Part shown: positions 47,816 through 56,571 of the stretch, one piece after another
How the letters are laid out: every line of letters starts with the position of its first letter
Position numbering within the stretch: the first letter of the stretch is position 1
From: Flavimaribacter sp039888615
Lineage (GTDB): Bacteria > Pseudomonadota > Alphaproteobacteria > Rhizobiales > Rhizobiaceae
Assembly (NCBI GenBank): GCA_039888615.1
Contig: JBDQQS010000007.1
Strand: one strand, 5' to 3'
DNA length: 64,000 bases
Made by a program: the position numbers and the translations under genes
The notes under the pieces: model-generated
Database searches by the model: none
Told to the model about the DNA's origin: nothing
The model's input: only the letters and a program-made list of their open reading frames with translations

Positions 47816-47840
47816 GGCTTTCCTCGCTTTCGCAAAAAGA

Positions 47841-47886
47841 ATACAGTCTGTATGTATATTTGAATTAACATACAGGCTGCATGTAT
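47841..47886. promoter_or_regulatory. Double operator between the VOC and TetR genes
   Basis: Two 17-base copies, 47841-47857 and 47870-47886, match at 15 of 17 positions and share ATACA-N7-TGTAT, an imperfect palindrome. The first contains the perfect palindrome ATACAG-T-CTGTAT. Their starts are 29 bases apart, about three helical turns. The second overlaps the TetR start codon. This strongly suggests binding of two TetR dimers that control both divergent genes. Confidence 0.75.
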
Positions 47887-48475
47887 GCAAGAGCTTCCGA
47901 CCCCTCGCACGAACCGCGAGCGCACCGAGACGACCACCTCCGCCCTGATCGCTGCGGCGAGAGATCTGTTTCTGTCAAAGGGATATGCCGGCACGGGAAC
48001 GCCGGAGATCGTGAAAAAGGCGGGCGTCACGCGCGGCGCGCTTTATCACCACTTTGAGGACAAGAAGGCATTGTTCGCCGCGGTGGTCGAGGCGGAGCTT
48101 TCAGCGGTCGCCGATCAGATCGAACGCGCAACGCCCGAAGCGGCGGTGCCCTTTGACGCCCTCGTCGAAGGGGGACACGCTTTCTTCGATGCAATGGCCG
48201 TGGAGGCAAGAACCCGTCTGATCCTGATTGAGGCGCCGGCGGTTCTCGGCTGGGAGAAGTTGCGCGACATGGACCGCAAACATGGGGGCCGAACCCTGCA
48301 TGAGGGCCTCGACGCAGCAATGAAAGAAGGCGTCATCGCAAAGTTGCCGCTCGAAACGCTGGCGACCATGCTGTCGGCGCTCTTCGACCGCGGCGCGCTG
48401 GCCATCGAAAGCGGCGCAAACCCCGGCGAGGTTCAGCAGGTAATCGCGGCGATTTTCGATGGACTGAGAAGCTGA
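47885..48475 (+). CDS. TetR-family transcriptional regulator
   Basis: A 196-residue regulator with the TetR helix-turn-helix at residues 15-60 (LIAAARDLFLSKGYAGTGTP, then KKAGVTRGALYHHFEDKKAL). The rest is a helical ligand-binding domain. The ATG at 47885 lies in the operator and lacks a ribosome binding site, so translation may be weak or leaderless; an ATG at 47881 is out of frame. It likely represses itself and the divergent VOC gene. Confidence 0.88.
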   Translation: MQELPTPRTNRERTETTTSALIAAARDLFLSKGYAGTGTPEIVKKAGVTRGALYHHFEDKKALFAAVVEAELSAVADQIERATPEAAVPFDALVEGGHAFFDAMAVEARTRLILIEAPAVLGWEKLRDMDRKHGGRTLHEGLDAAMKEGVIAKLPLETLATMLSALFDRGALAIESGANPGEVQQVIAAIFDGLRS

Positions 48476-48476
48476 C

Positions 48477-48827
48477 TCAGGCCACTTTGTCTTCCCGATC
48501 AAGATATCGGCGCAGGGCGTCGCTCACGACTGTATTGAGATTTAGCCCGCGCCGTACGGCAAAGAGCATGGCGCGGCGATGCAAGTCACGTCCGGGACGC
48601 ACATTGAAACTGCCCTTCAGCGGCATATCGGGTTTGCGTCCTTCCGCTTCACACAGCGCCAGATAATCATCCACCGCCTCCCTGAAGGAAGCCTTCAGGC
48701 CTTTCGCATCTACGCCTTCATAGGTCACCAGATCGCGAATGAACTCCAGTCGACCGTGAAAAACTTCATCCTCGTCGCTGAATTCGACAGAGCCGAGATA
48801 GCCCTTGTATTCCAGCATCGTACTCAT
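48477..48827 (-). CDS. HicB-family antitoxin
   Basis: A 116-residue protein. The N-terminal partial RNase H-like domain (YKGYLGSVEFSDEDEVFHGR) covers HicA, and the C-terminal ribbon-helix-helix (LKGSFNVRPGRDLHRRAMLF) binds DNA. The middle holds FREAVDDYLALCEAEGRKPD, typical of the family. It begins four bases inside the end of hicA and stops two bases from the TetR stop. Confidence 0.88.
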   Translation of the reverse strand: MSTMLEYKGYLGSVEFSDEDEVFHGRLEFIRDLVTYEGVDAKGLKASFREAVDDYLALCEAEGRKPDMPLKGSFNVRPGRDLHRRAMLFAVRRGLNLNTVVSDALRRYLDREDKVA

Positions 48828-49078
48828 ATCAGCTTTTCCTCAGACAGCACGCGCAGCACTTCATCGATAACGTACATTTTGACGATGTTGCCCGGGTGAG
48901 GTTTGTGCAACGCGATTACCGGCGCCGTGTCGTGAATAAACCGCCGACGGGAGCCCCCCGTCTTTCCTGCCTGGGCCTCACTGTATCCGACATCCCGAAG
49001 CAAGCGCACCAATTCTTCCCATGTGAAGTCCTTAGGTCTGCCCTTCAGCCGACCGACCAGCTTTTCCCGCCGACTCAT
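48824..49078 (-). CDS. HicA-like mRNA interferase toxin
   Basis: An 84-residue toxin with a double-stranded RNA-binding-like fold: EELVRLLRDVGYSEAQAGKTG, then RRRFIHDTAPVIALHKPHPG, where the His of the LHKPHPG loop is the expected catalytic residue. I chose ATG 49078 because AAGGGGCG precedes it; an upstream in-frame start would cover the promoter. The pair is toxin first, antitoxin second, as is usual for hicAB. Confidence 0.87.
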   Translation of the reverse strand: MSRREKLVGRLKGRPKDFTWEELVRLLRDVGYSEAQAGKTGGSRRRFIHDTAPVIALHKPHPGNIVKMYVIDEVLRVLSEEKLI

Positions 49079-49113
49079 ATCGCCCCTTGTCTGCACGGTC
49101 ATTACAGACCTGC

Positions 49114-49157
49114 AATATGGGATCAAACCAACGGAATTGCAACTAAAAACAGTTGCA
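49114..49157 (-). promoter_or_regulatory. Probable hicAB promoter with inverted repeat
   Basis: On the minus strand TTGCAA (49142-49137) and CATATT (49119-49114) are 17 bases apart. TGCAACT-AAAAAC-AGTTGCA (49138-49157), a perfect 7-bp inverted repeat, overlaps the -35 box and may be the HicB operator. Another partial palindrome, GGACA...TGTCC, lies at 49167-49182. Confidence 0.55.
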
Positions 49158-49298
49158 CGTGATGATGGACAAGTAACTGTCCAATTCACTGCTCTTCAGC
49201 AAGCTCGAGGGCATAGTGTCTGAAGGACCATCAAGCGGCTTCCTTTCCTGCAACTCTCCGCTTATGGTCTGCAAAGTTTCAACCGACCCTGCGAACCG

Positions 49299-50090
49299 AT
49301 GTTCTGGAAAAGCAGCCCCCCTCTCGATAAAGACGATCTTGAGTGGCAGCTCGAATGCTGGGGCTGGCTTCTGTCCAATTTTGGCGGATTGGAAGCTCTC
49401 GAAGACACACCGATGATCCTGCCCACGGGCGCCTTTTTCGCGCCGTCAGAAAGCCAGGGGCATGATCGCGCGCAGGTTCTGTTTGAGACCATCGCTCGCT
49501 ACATGTCCGTCGATCCAGGCGAGTTCGATCTTGTCCCTCAGGATGAATCGATTGATCCCAAGCTCGGCGACCTTGCGATCGTGCAGAACGCCCCGTCGTC
49601 GCCCGCCGGCACGTTTCAATTCGGTGCGGACCAGCGGTTGCGCGTCACCTACGACCCGGAAAGCGTCGAAAGGCCGATGGAACTCATCGCCACGCTTGCG
49701 CACGAAATCTGTCACGCAATTCTATTCACCACCGACGACGAACCACCGGGCGGCGGCGATTGTGAGGAGTTCGCGACCGATCTGGCCGTGACGTTTTTCG
49801 GTTTCGGAGTTTTCGCCGCCAACAGCGCTTTCGAGTTCCGGCAATTTTCCGACGGTGTGACGCAGGGGTGGTCGACGCGGCGCCAGGGCTATCTGACGGA
49901 GGCGGAGTGGGGCTTTTCTCTCGCTACTTTTCTCAGCCTGAAGGAAGAAGGCGTGGAGACGGCCCTCAAATATCTCAAGCCGGCCCTCGCAACCCACCTG
50001 AAGAAATCGTTGAACTATCTCAACAGCAATCCGGATCTCCTGGCTCCCCTCAAGAGCGGTCACGGAAACGAAGCGTCAGCCGGCCTGTAA
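49299..50090 (+). CDS. Hypothetical protein with HExxH motif
   Basis: A 263-residue protein without a signal peptide. The motif TLAHEICHAIL gives HEICH at residues 135-139, as in zinc metallopeptidases, and CEEFATDLAVTFFGFG about 15 residues later holds a possible third ligand (Glu). I do not recognise a family. The last codons (NEASAGL) are read from DNA that on the other strand encodes the 3' part of the RNase P P1 helix. A different translation start near 49299 is possible. Confidence 0.72.
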   Translation: MFWKSSPPLDKDDLEWQLECWGWLLSNFGGLEALEDTPMILPTGAFFAPSESQGHDRAQVLFETIARYMSVDPGEFDLVPQDESIDPKLGDLAIVQNAPSSPAGTFQFGADQRLRVTYDPESVERPMELIATLAHEICHAILFTTDDEPPGGGDCEEFATDLAVTFFGFGVFAANSAFEFRQFSDGVTQGWSTRRQGYLTEAEWGFSLATFLSLKEEGVETALKYLKPALATHLKKSLNYLNSNPDLLAPLKSGHGNEASAGL

Positions 50091-50494
50091 GCCGGGTTTT
50101 GTATGGCAACGCCATGGATATGGAATTGCGTGGCAACCATTCCTCTGGGACAGGATTTGCATCCTGCCTCTAGCGACCAACCCGGGCGACGACCCGGAAA
50201 CGGGCCCGGACTTGCGTCCTCGCCACCCCTATTCGGTCTTGCTCCCGGTGGGGTTTGCAATGCCGTTCCTGTTGCCAGCAACGCGGTGGGCCCTTACCCC
50301 ACCCTTTCACCCTTACCCCGCCGGTATTCAGGTCCGCGACAGGACCGGAATACAGGCGGGGCGGTTTACTTTCTGTGGCACTTTCCCTGGGGTCGCCCCC
50401 GCCGGATGTTATCCGGCACCGTGTTTCCGTGGAGCCCGGACTTTCCTCACCGCGGACCGAAGTCCGAAGCGCGGTTGCCCGGCCGGCTGACGGC
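50072..50494 (-). ncRNA. rnpB: RNase P RNA (M1-like)
   Basis: Catalytic RNA of ribonuclease P, which matures tRNA 5' ends. The minus strand has GAGGAAAGTCCGGGCTCC, GGGGCGACCCCAGGGAAAG, GTTGCTGGCAACAGGAACGG, AGAGGAATGGTTGCCAC and the conserved 3' ACAAAACCCGGCTTA. The P1 helix is formed by CGTCAGCCGGCC at the 5' end and GGCCGGCTGACG at the 3' end, a perfect 12-bp pairing, so the ends are set within a few bases. About 423 nucleotides, typical of alphaproteobacteria. Confidence 0.95.
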
Positions 50495-50558
50495 TTCCTG
50501 ATAGCCGAGACTGCATTGCTTGACCAGTCCCGGCGTCAGGCGCCGCGGTTAAGGGATA

Positions 50559-51104
50559 TCAGCCGAGGATATTCTTCACCTTGGAGCAGTAGCCGGCGGA
50601 AATCTTGTTCATCCGCTTGGCGGCGTGTCCGGCGTTGTAGCGCAGGATGGTGCCGCAGGTGTCTCCACCGGACAGCTTGTGCGCGCCGCCGAGATATTTC
50701 ATGCCGTATTTCAGGTTGGTGTCCGGATCATAAAGACCGGACTTCGAACCCTTGTAGCCCATGCCGCGCGCGGTCTGGAGCTTGATCTGCATCAGGCCGA
50801 TCTCGCCGGCGCGGCCACGGGCCTTCGCGTTGAAATTGCTCTCAACCTTCACCACGGCGTGCGCAAGATCGACAGGAACGCCTTCGCGCCTTGCATGCGC
50901 CCTGATCATATTGCTGTAATTGCTGTTGAACTTCTTGGTTTCTTCAGTCTTCGGCTGAAGCGCATTGTTCAATGCTTTTCCAATAGATGAGAGAGTAAGG
51001 GTATTCTTCTCTTCCTTCTTGGCGTCTCCGGCATAGGCGGCGCTTCCCATAGTCACCGCCAGAACACAACAAACCGCTGACGCGAGCACTCGGTACTTTT
51101 TCAT
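50559..51104 (-). CDS. Secreted lytic transglycosylase (SLT domain)
   Basis: A 181-residue protein with a signal peptide (residues 1-26). The SLT domain starts near SNMIRAHARREGVPVDLAHA; the catalytic Glu is Glu88 in VVKVESNFNAKARG, followed by EIGLMQIKLQTARGMGYKGS and LRYNAGHA. It cleaves the glycan strand of peptidoglycan by forming 1,6-anhydro ends. It is short for the family, with only the catalytic domain. It lies next to rnpB and a gene for amidase AmiD, part of a group of murein hydrolases. Confidence 0.9.
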   Translation of the reverse strand: MKKYRVLASAVCCVLAVTMGSAAYAGDAKKEEKNTLTLSSIGKALNNALQPKTEETKKFNSNYSNMIRAHARREGVPVDLAHAVVKVESNFNAKARGRAGEIGLMQIKLQTARGMGYKGSKSGLYDPDTNLKYGMKYLGGAHKLSGGDTCGTILRYNAGHAAKRMNKISAGYCSKVKNILG

Positions 51105-51166
51105 TCATGACTCCAGATCAAAAGTCGGAAATCCGGGTCCCTCCAGCAACCGGTTTCCAGACAGTA

Positions 51167-51201
51167 AAAAAAGCCGCCAACGCAAAACCCTATGGCGGCT
51201 G
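51167..51201 (-). terminator. Rho-independent terminator after amiD
   Basis: On the minus strand AGCCGCCA and TGGCGGCT form an 8-bp stem with a 13-base loop, followed by a run of T. It lies about 110 bases after the amiD stop, before the transglycosylase gene. Confidence 0.8.
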
Positions 51202-51309
51202 CAGGTTTGAGCAGGTGGTTCTAGTGGAGAATTTCCGGGAATGGTGGCGGCGCGTTCAACTTGTGTTACACGCAGTAAGCGGACTTGCAGTTTGGCGCGG
51301 ATTCCATGC

Positions 51310-52089
51310 TTATTTCGCCATGGACGGCAGCGCTGCAGTCAGCCGGTAGAGGGTTTCGATGGTCGCCGCGTCCGCCACGCCATCGACCTTCGACGGTCGG
51401 AAATGCTGTTGAAACGCATAAACGACGGCGCGCAGGTCATCGTCAAATTCGCCTGTAACTTCAGCATTATAGCCGTAAAATGACAGCATCGCCTGCAGCG
51501 CCTCGACAGGCTGACCCCGGTCGCCCGCCTGCAGAAAGCGTCCGCCGACTGCCTGCGACGGATCGACCCAATGCCCTACTCCTGCGTCGAAAAGTGAACT
51601 CCAGGGGAATTTTTCCCCCGGATCGACCTTTCTGCCGGGCGCGACATCGCTGTGACCAAGGACACGATCAGCCGGGATCGCCCACTTTGCGACACATTTA
51701 CGACAAAGTTCGATAACCGAACGAATTTGTTCCTTGGAAAAATCCGGATAATCGTAGGCGTGCCCCGGATTGGCGATCTCGATTCCGATCGATCGCGAGT
51801 TGATATCCGTCTCGCCGCGCCAGAAGCTCCTGCCCGCGTGCCAGGCCCTTTTATTCTCCGCAACCATCTGGATGATACGGCCGTCTTCGTGCACCAGATA
51901 GTGAGACGACACCTGCGATTCCGGATTGCACAGCCAGGCTTGCGCCTTTTCCGTCGATTCCATGCCGGTATAGTGAAGGATGACCGTGTCCACGGATTTT
52001 CCGTGCGCCCTTTCTCCGAAATTCGGAGACGGACAGACCTCGGCGTCCGCAAAATCCGCCGCAAATGAAACCCCGTGAGCAGCCGTCAT
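51310..52089 (-). CDS. amiD: N-acetylmuramoyl-L-alanine amidase
   Basis: A 259-residue amidase_2 enzyme that cuts between muramic acid and the peptide stem. VDTVILHYTGMESTEKAQAW holds the first zinc-ligand His, HYLVHEDGRIIQMVAENKRAWHAG the second region, and LGHSDVAPGRKVDPGEKFPW the last. Residues about 180-259 are a peptidoglycan-binding domain (QPVEALQAMLSFYGYNAEVT). There is no signal peptide or lipobox at this start, which suggests a cytoplasmic role in recycling (AmpD-like), though AmiD of E. coli is a lipoprotein. It overlaps the TerB/DnaJ gene by four bases. Confidence 0.88.
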   Translation of the reverse strand: MTAAHGVSFAADFADAEVCPSPNFGERAHGKSVDTVILHYTGMESTEKAQAWLCNPESQVSSHYLVHEDGRIIQMVAENKRAWHAGRSFWRGETDINSRSIGIEIANPGHAYDYPDFSKEQIRSVIELCRKCVAKWAIPADRVLGHSDVAPGRKVDPGEKFPWSSLFDAGVGHWVDPSQAVGGRFLQAGDRGQPVEALQAMLSFYGYNAEVTGEFDDDLRAVVYAFQQHFRPSKVDGVADAATIETLYRLTAALPSMAK

Positions 52090-52796
52090 GCGGCCTTGCG
52101 CTCCTTCTCGATATCCGCGAAAGCCACGTTGAGCGCGCTCATCCGGTCATTGGCGATCGCCAGGAACTCTTCCGGAACGCCGCGCGCCGTCAGCCGGTCC
52201 GGATGGCTTTCAGCCGCCAGTCGTCGATAGCGTCGCCGGATCTCCTCGAACGGCGTATCCCGTGTTACACCCAGAACCGCGTAGGGATCCCTCACGGAAG
52301 CATAGCTGTGACGCGCGACGATCTGTTCGAAGCGATCTTCGTCGATCTGAAAAATATCCGCAATGCGTGCCAGAAAGGCCAGTTCCTTCTCGTGAATGAC
52401 GCCGTCTGCCTTGGCGATGTGGAACAGTCCGTCGAGAATGTCTTCGAGAACAAGGCAGTTGGCTTCGCCTGTTCCGCACAGGCTCGCCATCCTGGCGGCG
52501 TAGGTCTCGTAGCCGGCGATATCCTGCTTGGCGAGATTGTAGAGCCTGGAGACGTTGCGCGATTCGCTTTCGGAAATCTCGAAAATGTCCTGGAACGCGA
52601 TCACCTCGTCGGGCGTAACCACCCCGTCGGCTTTCGCCATTTTGGCCGAAAGCGCAATCATCGCGATCGAAAACGCCACGCGCCGCCGGGTTTCGGGATC
52701 ACCCTCTAGCGCCGTGCGCACAATTTCGATTACTCCGGACAACGCGCCGGACGTAGCGTTGCCGATCAGGTCGCCAAGTTTCGAAAAGATGGACAT
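52086..52796 (-). CDS. DjlA-type co-chaperone (TerB + J domain)
   Basis: A 236-residue protein. The N-terminal half resembles TerB (FSIAMIALSAKMAKADGVVT, DGLFHIAKADGVIHEKELAF), and the C-terminal part is a J domain with the key HPD motif (AAESHPDRLTARG). It should stimulate an Hsp70 and target it to a partner, likely at the membrane, though no clear membrane anchor is visible. It is translationally coupled to amiD. In rhizobia the pair is often found together, but its meaning is unknown. Confidence 0.85.
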   Translation of the reverse strand: MSIFSKLGDLIGNATSGALSGVIEIVRTALEGDPETRRRVAFSIAMIALSAKMAKADGVVTPDEVIAFQDIFEISESESRNVSRLYNLAKQDIAGYETYAARMASLCGTGEANCLVLEDILDGLFHIAKADGVIHEKELAFLARIADIFQIDEDRFEQIVARHSYASVRDPYAVLGVTRDTPFEEIRRRYRRLAAESHPDRLTARGVPEEFLAIANDRMSALNVAFADIEKERKAA

Positions 52797-52935
52797 ATCC
52801 GCTGTTTAGACGATTTCGCACTGCAATGCGAGTGTCGCACAACGCACACGCGCAATTGCCTCGGCAAGCGCCGGCGGTTATGCACGGGGCGAGGCAATCA
52901 TTCATCCTCTCGATGGCTGCGAAAGGACAAGCGAC

Positions 52936-55900
52936 ATGGTGGGCAAGTGGGAATTCTGGATAGACCGCGGCGGCACATTCACCGACGTCATCGGACGGTC
53001 GCCGGATGGAAGCCTGATCCAGAAGAAGCTCCTGTCGGAGAACCCGCAAGCCTATCGGGACGCCGCCATCAAGGGCATCCGTGACCTCATCGGCGTCGGC
53101 GCTGACGATCACATTCCCTCCGGCGTGATCGGCGACGTGAAAATGGGCACGACCGTCGCCACCAATGCGCTGCTGGAGCGCAAGGGCGATCGTACGCTAC
53201 TCGTCATCACGAAAGGCTTTCGCGACGCTCTGCGCATCGCCTACCAGGCGCGGCCGGACATTTTCGCCAAGGAAATCATCCTGCCGGAACAACTTTACGA
53301 TCAGGTCGTCGAGATCGCCGAACGGGTGCGCGCCGACGGCGCCGTCGAGGCGGCGCCGGACGCAGCGGCGATCCGGCCCGAACTCGAAAAGGCCTACCGA
53401 GACGGCATCGACGCGGTCGCCATCGTCTTCATGCATTCCTGGAACTATCCGGACCATGAACGGACCGTCGCCGAAATTGCCCGCGAGATCGGCTTTTCGC
53501 AGGTTTCCGTGAGCCACGAGGTCTCGCCACTCGCCAAGCTCGTTGGACGCGGCGACACGACGGTGGTCGACGCCTACCTTTCGCCCATCCTGCGGCGTTA
53601 CGTCAACGAGGTCGCAAGCGAACTCGGCGCCGGCGAAGCGGGCGCCGAGGACACCCCGACCCTGAAGTTCATGATGTCCTCGGGCGGCCTGACAACCGCG
53701 AAGCTGTTTCAGGGAAAAGACGCCATCCTTTCCGGCCCGGCCGGCGGCGTCGTCGGCATGGTCGAGACAGCGGCGCTGGCCGGCTTCGAACGCGTCATCG
53801 GCTTCGACATGGGCGGCACCTCGACGGATGTCGCGCACTATAACGGCCGTTACGAGCGCGCCTTCGACACCGAAGTGGCGGGGGTGCGCATCCGCGCCCC
53901 GATGATGGATATCCACACCGTGGCCGCCGGCGGCGGCTCGGTGCTTCACTATGAGTCCGGCCGGTTCCAGGCGGGACCCGATTCCGCGGGCGCCGATCCG
54001 GGCCCGGCCTGCTACCGTCGCGGCGGACCGCTGGCGGTGACGGACGCCAATGTCATGCTCGGCAAGCTGCAGCCGGATTTCTTCCCCGCGATCTTCGGTC
54101 CGGACCAGGACCAGCCCCTCGACAGCAACGTCGTGGCCAGCCGTTTCGCCGAACTGGCGCAAAGCATCGGCGACGGCAAGACGCCGGAGGAAATTGCCGA
54201 GGGCTTCATCACGATCGCGGTGGAAAACATGGCGAACGCCATCAAGAAGATCTCCGTGCAGCGCGGCTATGACGTGACGAAGTACCTGCTCAACTGCTTC
54301 GGCGGCGCCGGCGGACAGCACGCCTGCCTTGTCGCCGACGCGCTGGGCATGGAGGCAATTCTCATTCACCCTTTCTCGGGCCTGCTTTCCGCCTACGGCA
54401 TAGGACTCGCAAGCCTCTTTTCCACGCGCCAGCAGGCGCTGGTCAAACCGCTGGACGAAAGTTCCGTCGCCGATGTGGAGGCGCTTGTCGAACGCCTGTC
54501 CGGGGAAACCGCCGAAGAGTTGCGCGCGCAGGGCGTCGCCGATCAGGACATGCGCTGGCGGCCGCAATTGCATCTGCGCTACGACGGAACGGACACCGCC
54601 CTGCCCGTCGATTTTACGAGCCGTTCCTTCTCGGATGCGCGCAGCGCTTTCGAAACCGCCCACAAGGCGCAATTCGGGTTCATCTACGACGCCAAGCCCG
54701 TGGTGGTGGAAGCCGTCGCGGTGGAAGCGACCGAAACACGCGGCCCGAGCGCAGCAGAGACCGGACAGGAACTGGCGCTGCGCGACATCGCGTCAGACCG
54801 TGTCCGGCCGGTCTTCTCCGGCGGCAAGTGGCATGACGCCGCCATCGTCCGGCACGACGAGCTGTCTCCCGGCGCTCGGCTCAGCGGGCCAGCCCTCATC
54901 ATAGAGAAAAACCAGACGATCGTCGTCGAGCCCGGCTGGCAGGCCGAAATCAACGCCTGCAATCATGTCGTCATGCGCCGCCGCGAAAAGAAGCAGCGGC
55001 AGCAGGCGATCGGCACGAGACAGGCCGATCCGATCCTGCTCGAAGTCTTCAACAACCTCTTCATGTCGATCGCCGAGCAGATGGGCGTGACGCTGCAGAA
55101 CACCGCCCATTCCGTCAACATCAAGGAGCGGCTCGACTTCTCCTGCGCGGTCTTCGACAGCAGCGGAGCGCTGGTCGCCAATGCGCCGCACATGCCGGTC
55201 CATCTCGGCTCCATGGACCGTTCGGTCGAAACCGTCATCCGGCTGAACAAGGGAAAGATCAGGCCGGGCGACGTCTTTGCGCTCAACGCGCCCTACAATG
55301 GCGGCACCCACCTGCCCGATATCACCGTGGTGACGCCGCTCTTCGACAAGGCTGGCGAAGAAATCCTCTTCTATACCGCGTCGCGCGGCCACCATGCCGA
55401 CATCGGCGGCACGGCGCCTGGTTCAATGACGCCGCTTGCGACGACCGTCGACGAGGAAGGCGTGCTGATCGACAATTTCCTGATCGTCGATCAGGGCCGC
55501 TTCCGCGAGAAGGAACTGGTCGACCTGTTGACCGACCACCCCTACCCCGCCCGCAACACGTTCCAGAACGTCGCGGACCTGAAAGCCCAGATCGCGGCGA
55601 ACGAAAAGGGGATCGCCGAACTGCACAGGATGGTCGCCGATTTCGGCCTCGACGTCGTTCAGGCCTATATGGGCCACGTCCAGGACAACGCCGCCGAGAG
55701 CGTGCGCGAAGTCATCGACGCGCTCTCCGACTGCGAATACGAATATCCGACCGACACCGGCCAGGTCATCAAGGTGAAGATCAGCGTCGATCGGGAAGAG
55801 CGCACGGCGACGGTCGACTTCACCGGCACGTCGCCGGTCATGAAGAACAATTTCAACGCGCCTGAGCCGGTCACGCGCGCCGCCGTGCTCTACTGTTTCC

Positions 55901-56571
55901 GGGTGATGGTCGAAGGCTCGATCCCGATGAACGCCGGCTGCCTGCGGCCGATCAACATCGTGCTGCCCGACGAATGCATGCTGAAGCCCTCCTGGCCGGC
56001 CGCTGTCGTCGCCGGCAACGTCGAAACATCGCAGCATGTCACCAACGCGATCTTCGGCGCGCTCGGCGCGCTCGCCAACAGCCAGGGCACGATGAACAAT
56101 CTCACCTTCGGCAATGACCGCTACCAGTATTACGAGACAATCTGCTCCGGCTCTCCGGCTGGAAGAATGAACAACGGCCGCGGCTTTTCCGGAACTTCGG
56201 GCGTGCACGTCCACATGACCAATTCGCGGCTCACCGACCCGGAAATCCTGGAAATGCGCTTTCCCGTGCTTCTCGAGGATTTCCGCATCCGTGAGGGCTC
56301 CGGCGGCCGCGGCGCCTTCAAAGCCGGCGACGGCACCCGGCGCACAATCCGTTTCCTTGAAAAAATGGAGTGCGCGATCCTGTCGTCCCACCGCAACAGG
56401 CCACCACAGGGGATGGACGGCGGCGGCGACGGTCAGGTCGGCAAAACGGAGGTCCGTCGTCGCGACGGCACTGTCGAGGAACTGAAGGCCTGCGACCAGA
56501 CGGAACTCGAGGTCGGCGAGGCGGTAATCCTGACGACGCCGACCTCGGGGGGATATGGGGAAGTATCATGA
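52936..56571 (+). CDS. oplAH: 5-oxoprolinase (fused HyuA-HyuB)
   Basis: A 1211-residue enzyme that opens 5-oxoproline to glutamate with ATP. Residues 4-180 are the HyuA N-terminal domain (FWIDRGGTFTDVIGRSPDGS), 200-500 the actin-like HyuA core (GFDMGGTSTDVAHYNG, AGGGSVLHYESGRFQAGPDS), and about 690-1205 the HyuB half (HMPVHLGSMDRSVETVI, APYNGGTHLPDITVV). Fused forms are well known for eukaryotic and some bacterial 5-oxoprolinases. It would complete a gamma-glutamyl cycle with the ggt enzyme. Its stop overlaps the start of the next small gene by four bases (ATGA), which is unusual next to a metabolic enzyme. Confidence 0.93.
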   Translation: MVGKWEFWIDRGGTFTDVIGRSPDGSLIQKKLLSENPQAYRDAAIKGIRDLIGVGADDHIPSGVIGDVKMGTTVATNALLERKGDRTLLVITKGFRDALRIAYQARPDIFAKEIILPEQLYDQVVEIAERVRADGAVEAAPDAAAIRPELEKAYRDGIDAVAIVFMHSWNYPDHERTVAEIAREIGFSQVSVSHEVSPLAKLVGRGDTTVVDAYLSPILRRYVNEVASELGAGEAGAEDTPTLKFMMSSGGLTTAKLFQGKDAILSGPAGGVVGMVETAALAGFERVIGFDMGGTSTDVAHYNGRYERAFDTEVAGVRIRAPMMDIHTVAAGGGSVLHYESGRFQAGPDSAGADPGPACYRRGGPLAVTDANVMLGKLQPDFFPAIFGPDQDQPLDSNVVASRFAELAQSIGDGKTPEEIAEGFITIAVENMANAIKKISVQRGYDVTKYLLNCFGGAGGQHACLVADALGMEAILIHPFSGLLSAYGIGLASLFSTRQQALVKPLDESSVADVEALVERLSGETAEELRAQGVADQDMRWRPQLHLRYDGTDTALPVDFTSRSFSDARSAFETAHKAQFGFIYDAKPVVVEAVAVEATETRGPSAAETGQELALRDIASDRVRPVFSGGKWHDAAIVRHDELSPGARLSGPALIIEKNQTIVVEPGWQAEINACNHVVMRRREKKQRQQAIGTRQADPILLEVFNNLFMSIAEQMGVTLQNTAHSVNIKERLDFSCAVFDSSGALVANAPHMPVHLGSMDRSVETVIRLNKGKIRPGDVFALNAPYNGGTHLPDITVVTPLFDKAGEEILFYTASRGHHADIGGTAPGSMTPLATTVDEEGVLIDNFLIVDQGRFREKELVDLLTDHPYPARNTFQNVADLKAQIAANEKGIAELHRMVADFGLDVVQAYMGHVQDNAAESVREVIDALSDCEYEYPTDTGQVIKVKISVDREERTATVDFTGTSPVMKNNFNAPEPVTRAAVLYCFRVMVEGSIPMNAGCLRPINIVLPDECMLKPSWPAAVVAGNVETSQHVTNAIFGALGALANSQGTMNNLTFGNDRYQYYETICSGSPAGRMNNGRGFSGTSGVHVHMTNSRLTDPEILEMRFPVLLEDFRIREGSGGRGAFKAGDGTRRTIRFLEKMECAILSSHRNRPPQGMDGGGDGQVGKTEVRRRDGTVEELKACDQTELEVGEAVILTTPTSGGYGEVS

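Noticed and set aside
53197..54672. 491-codon frame antisense to the 5-oxoprolinase gene
   Set aside because: The product is a repetitive Arg/Ala/His-rich translation of the complementary strand of a clearly coding frame.
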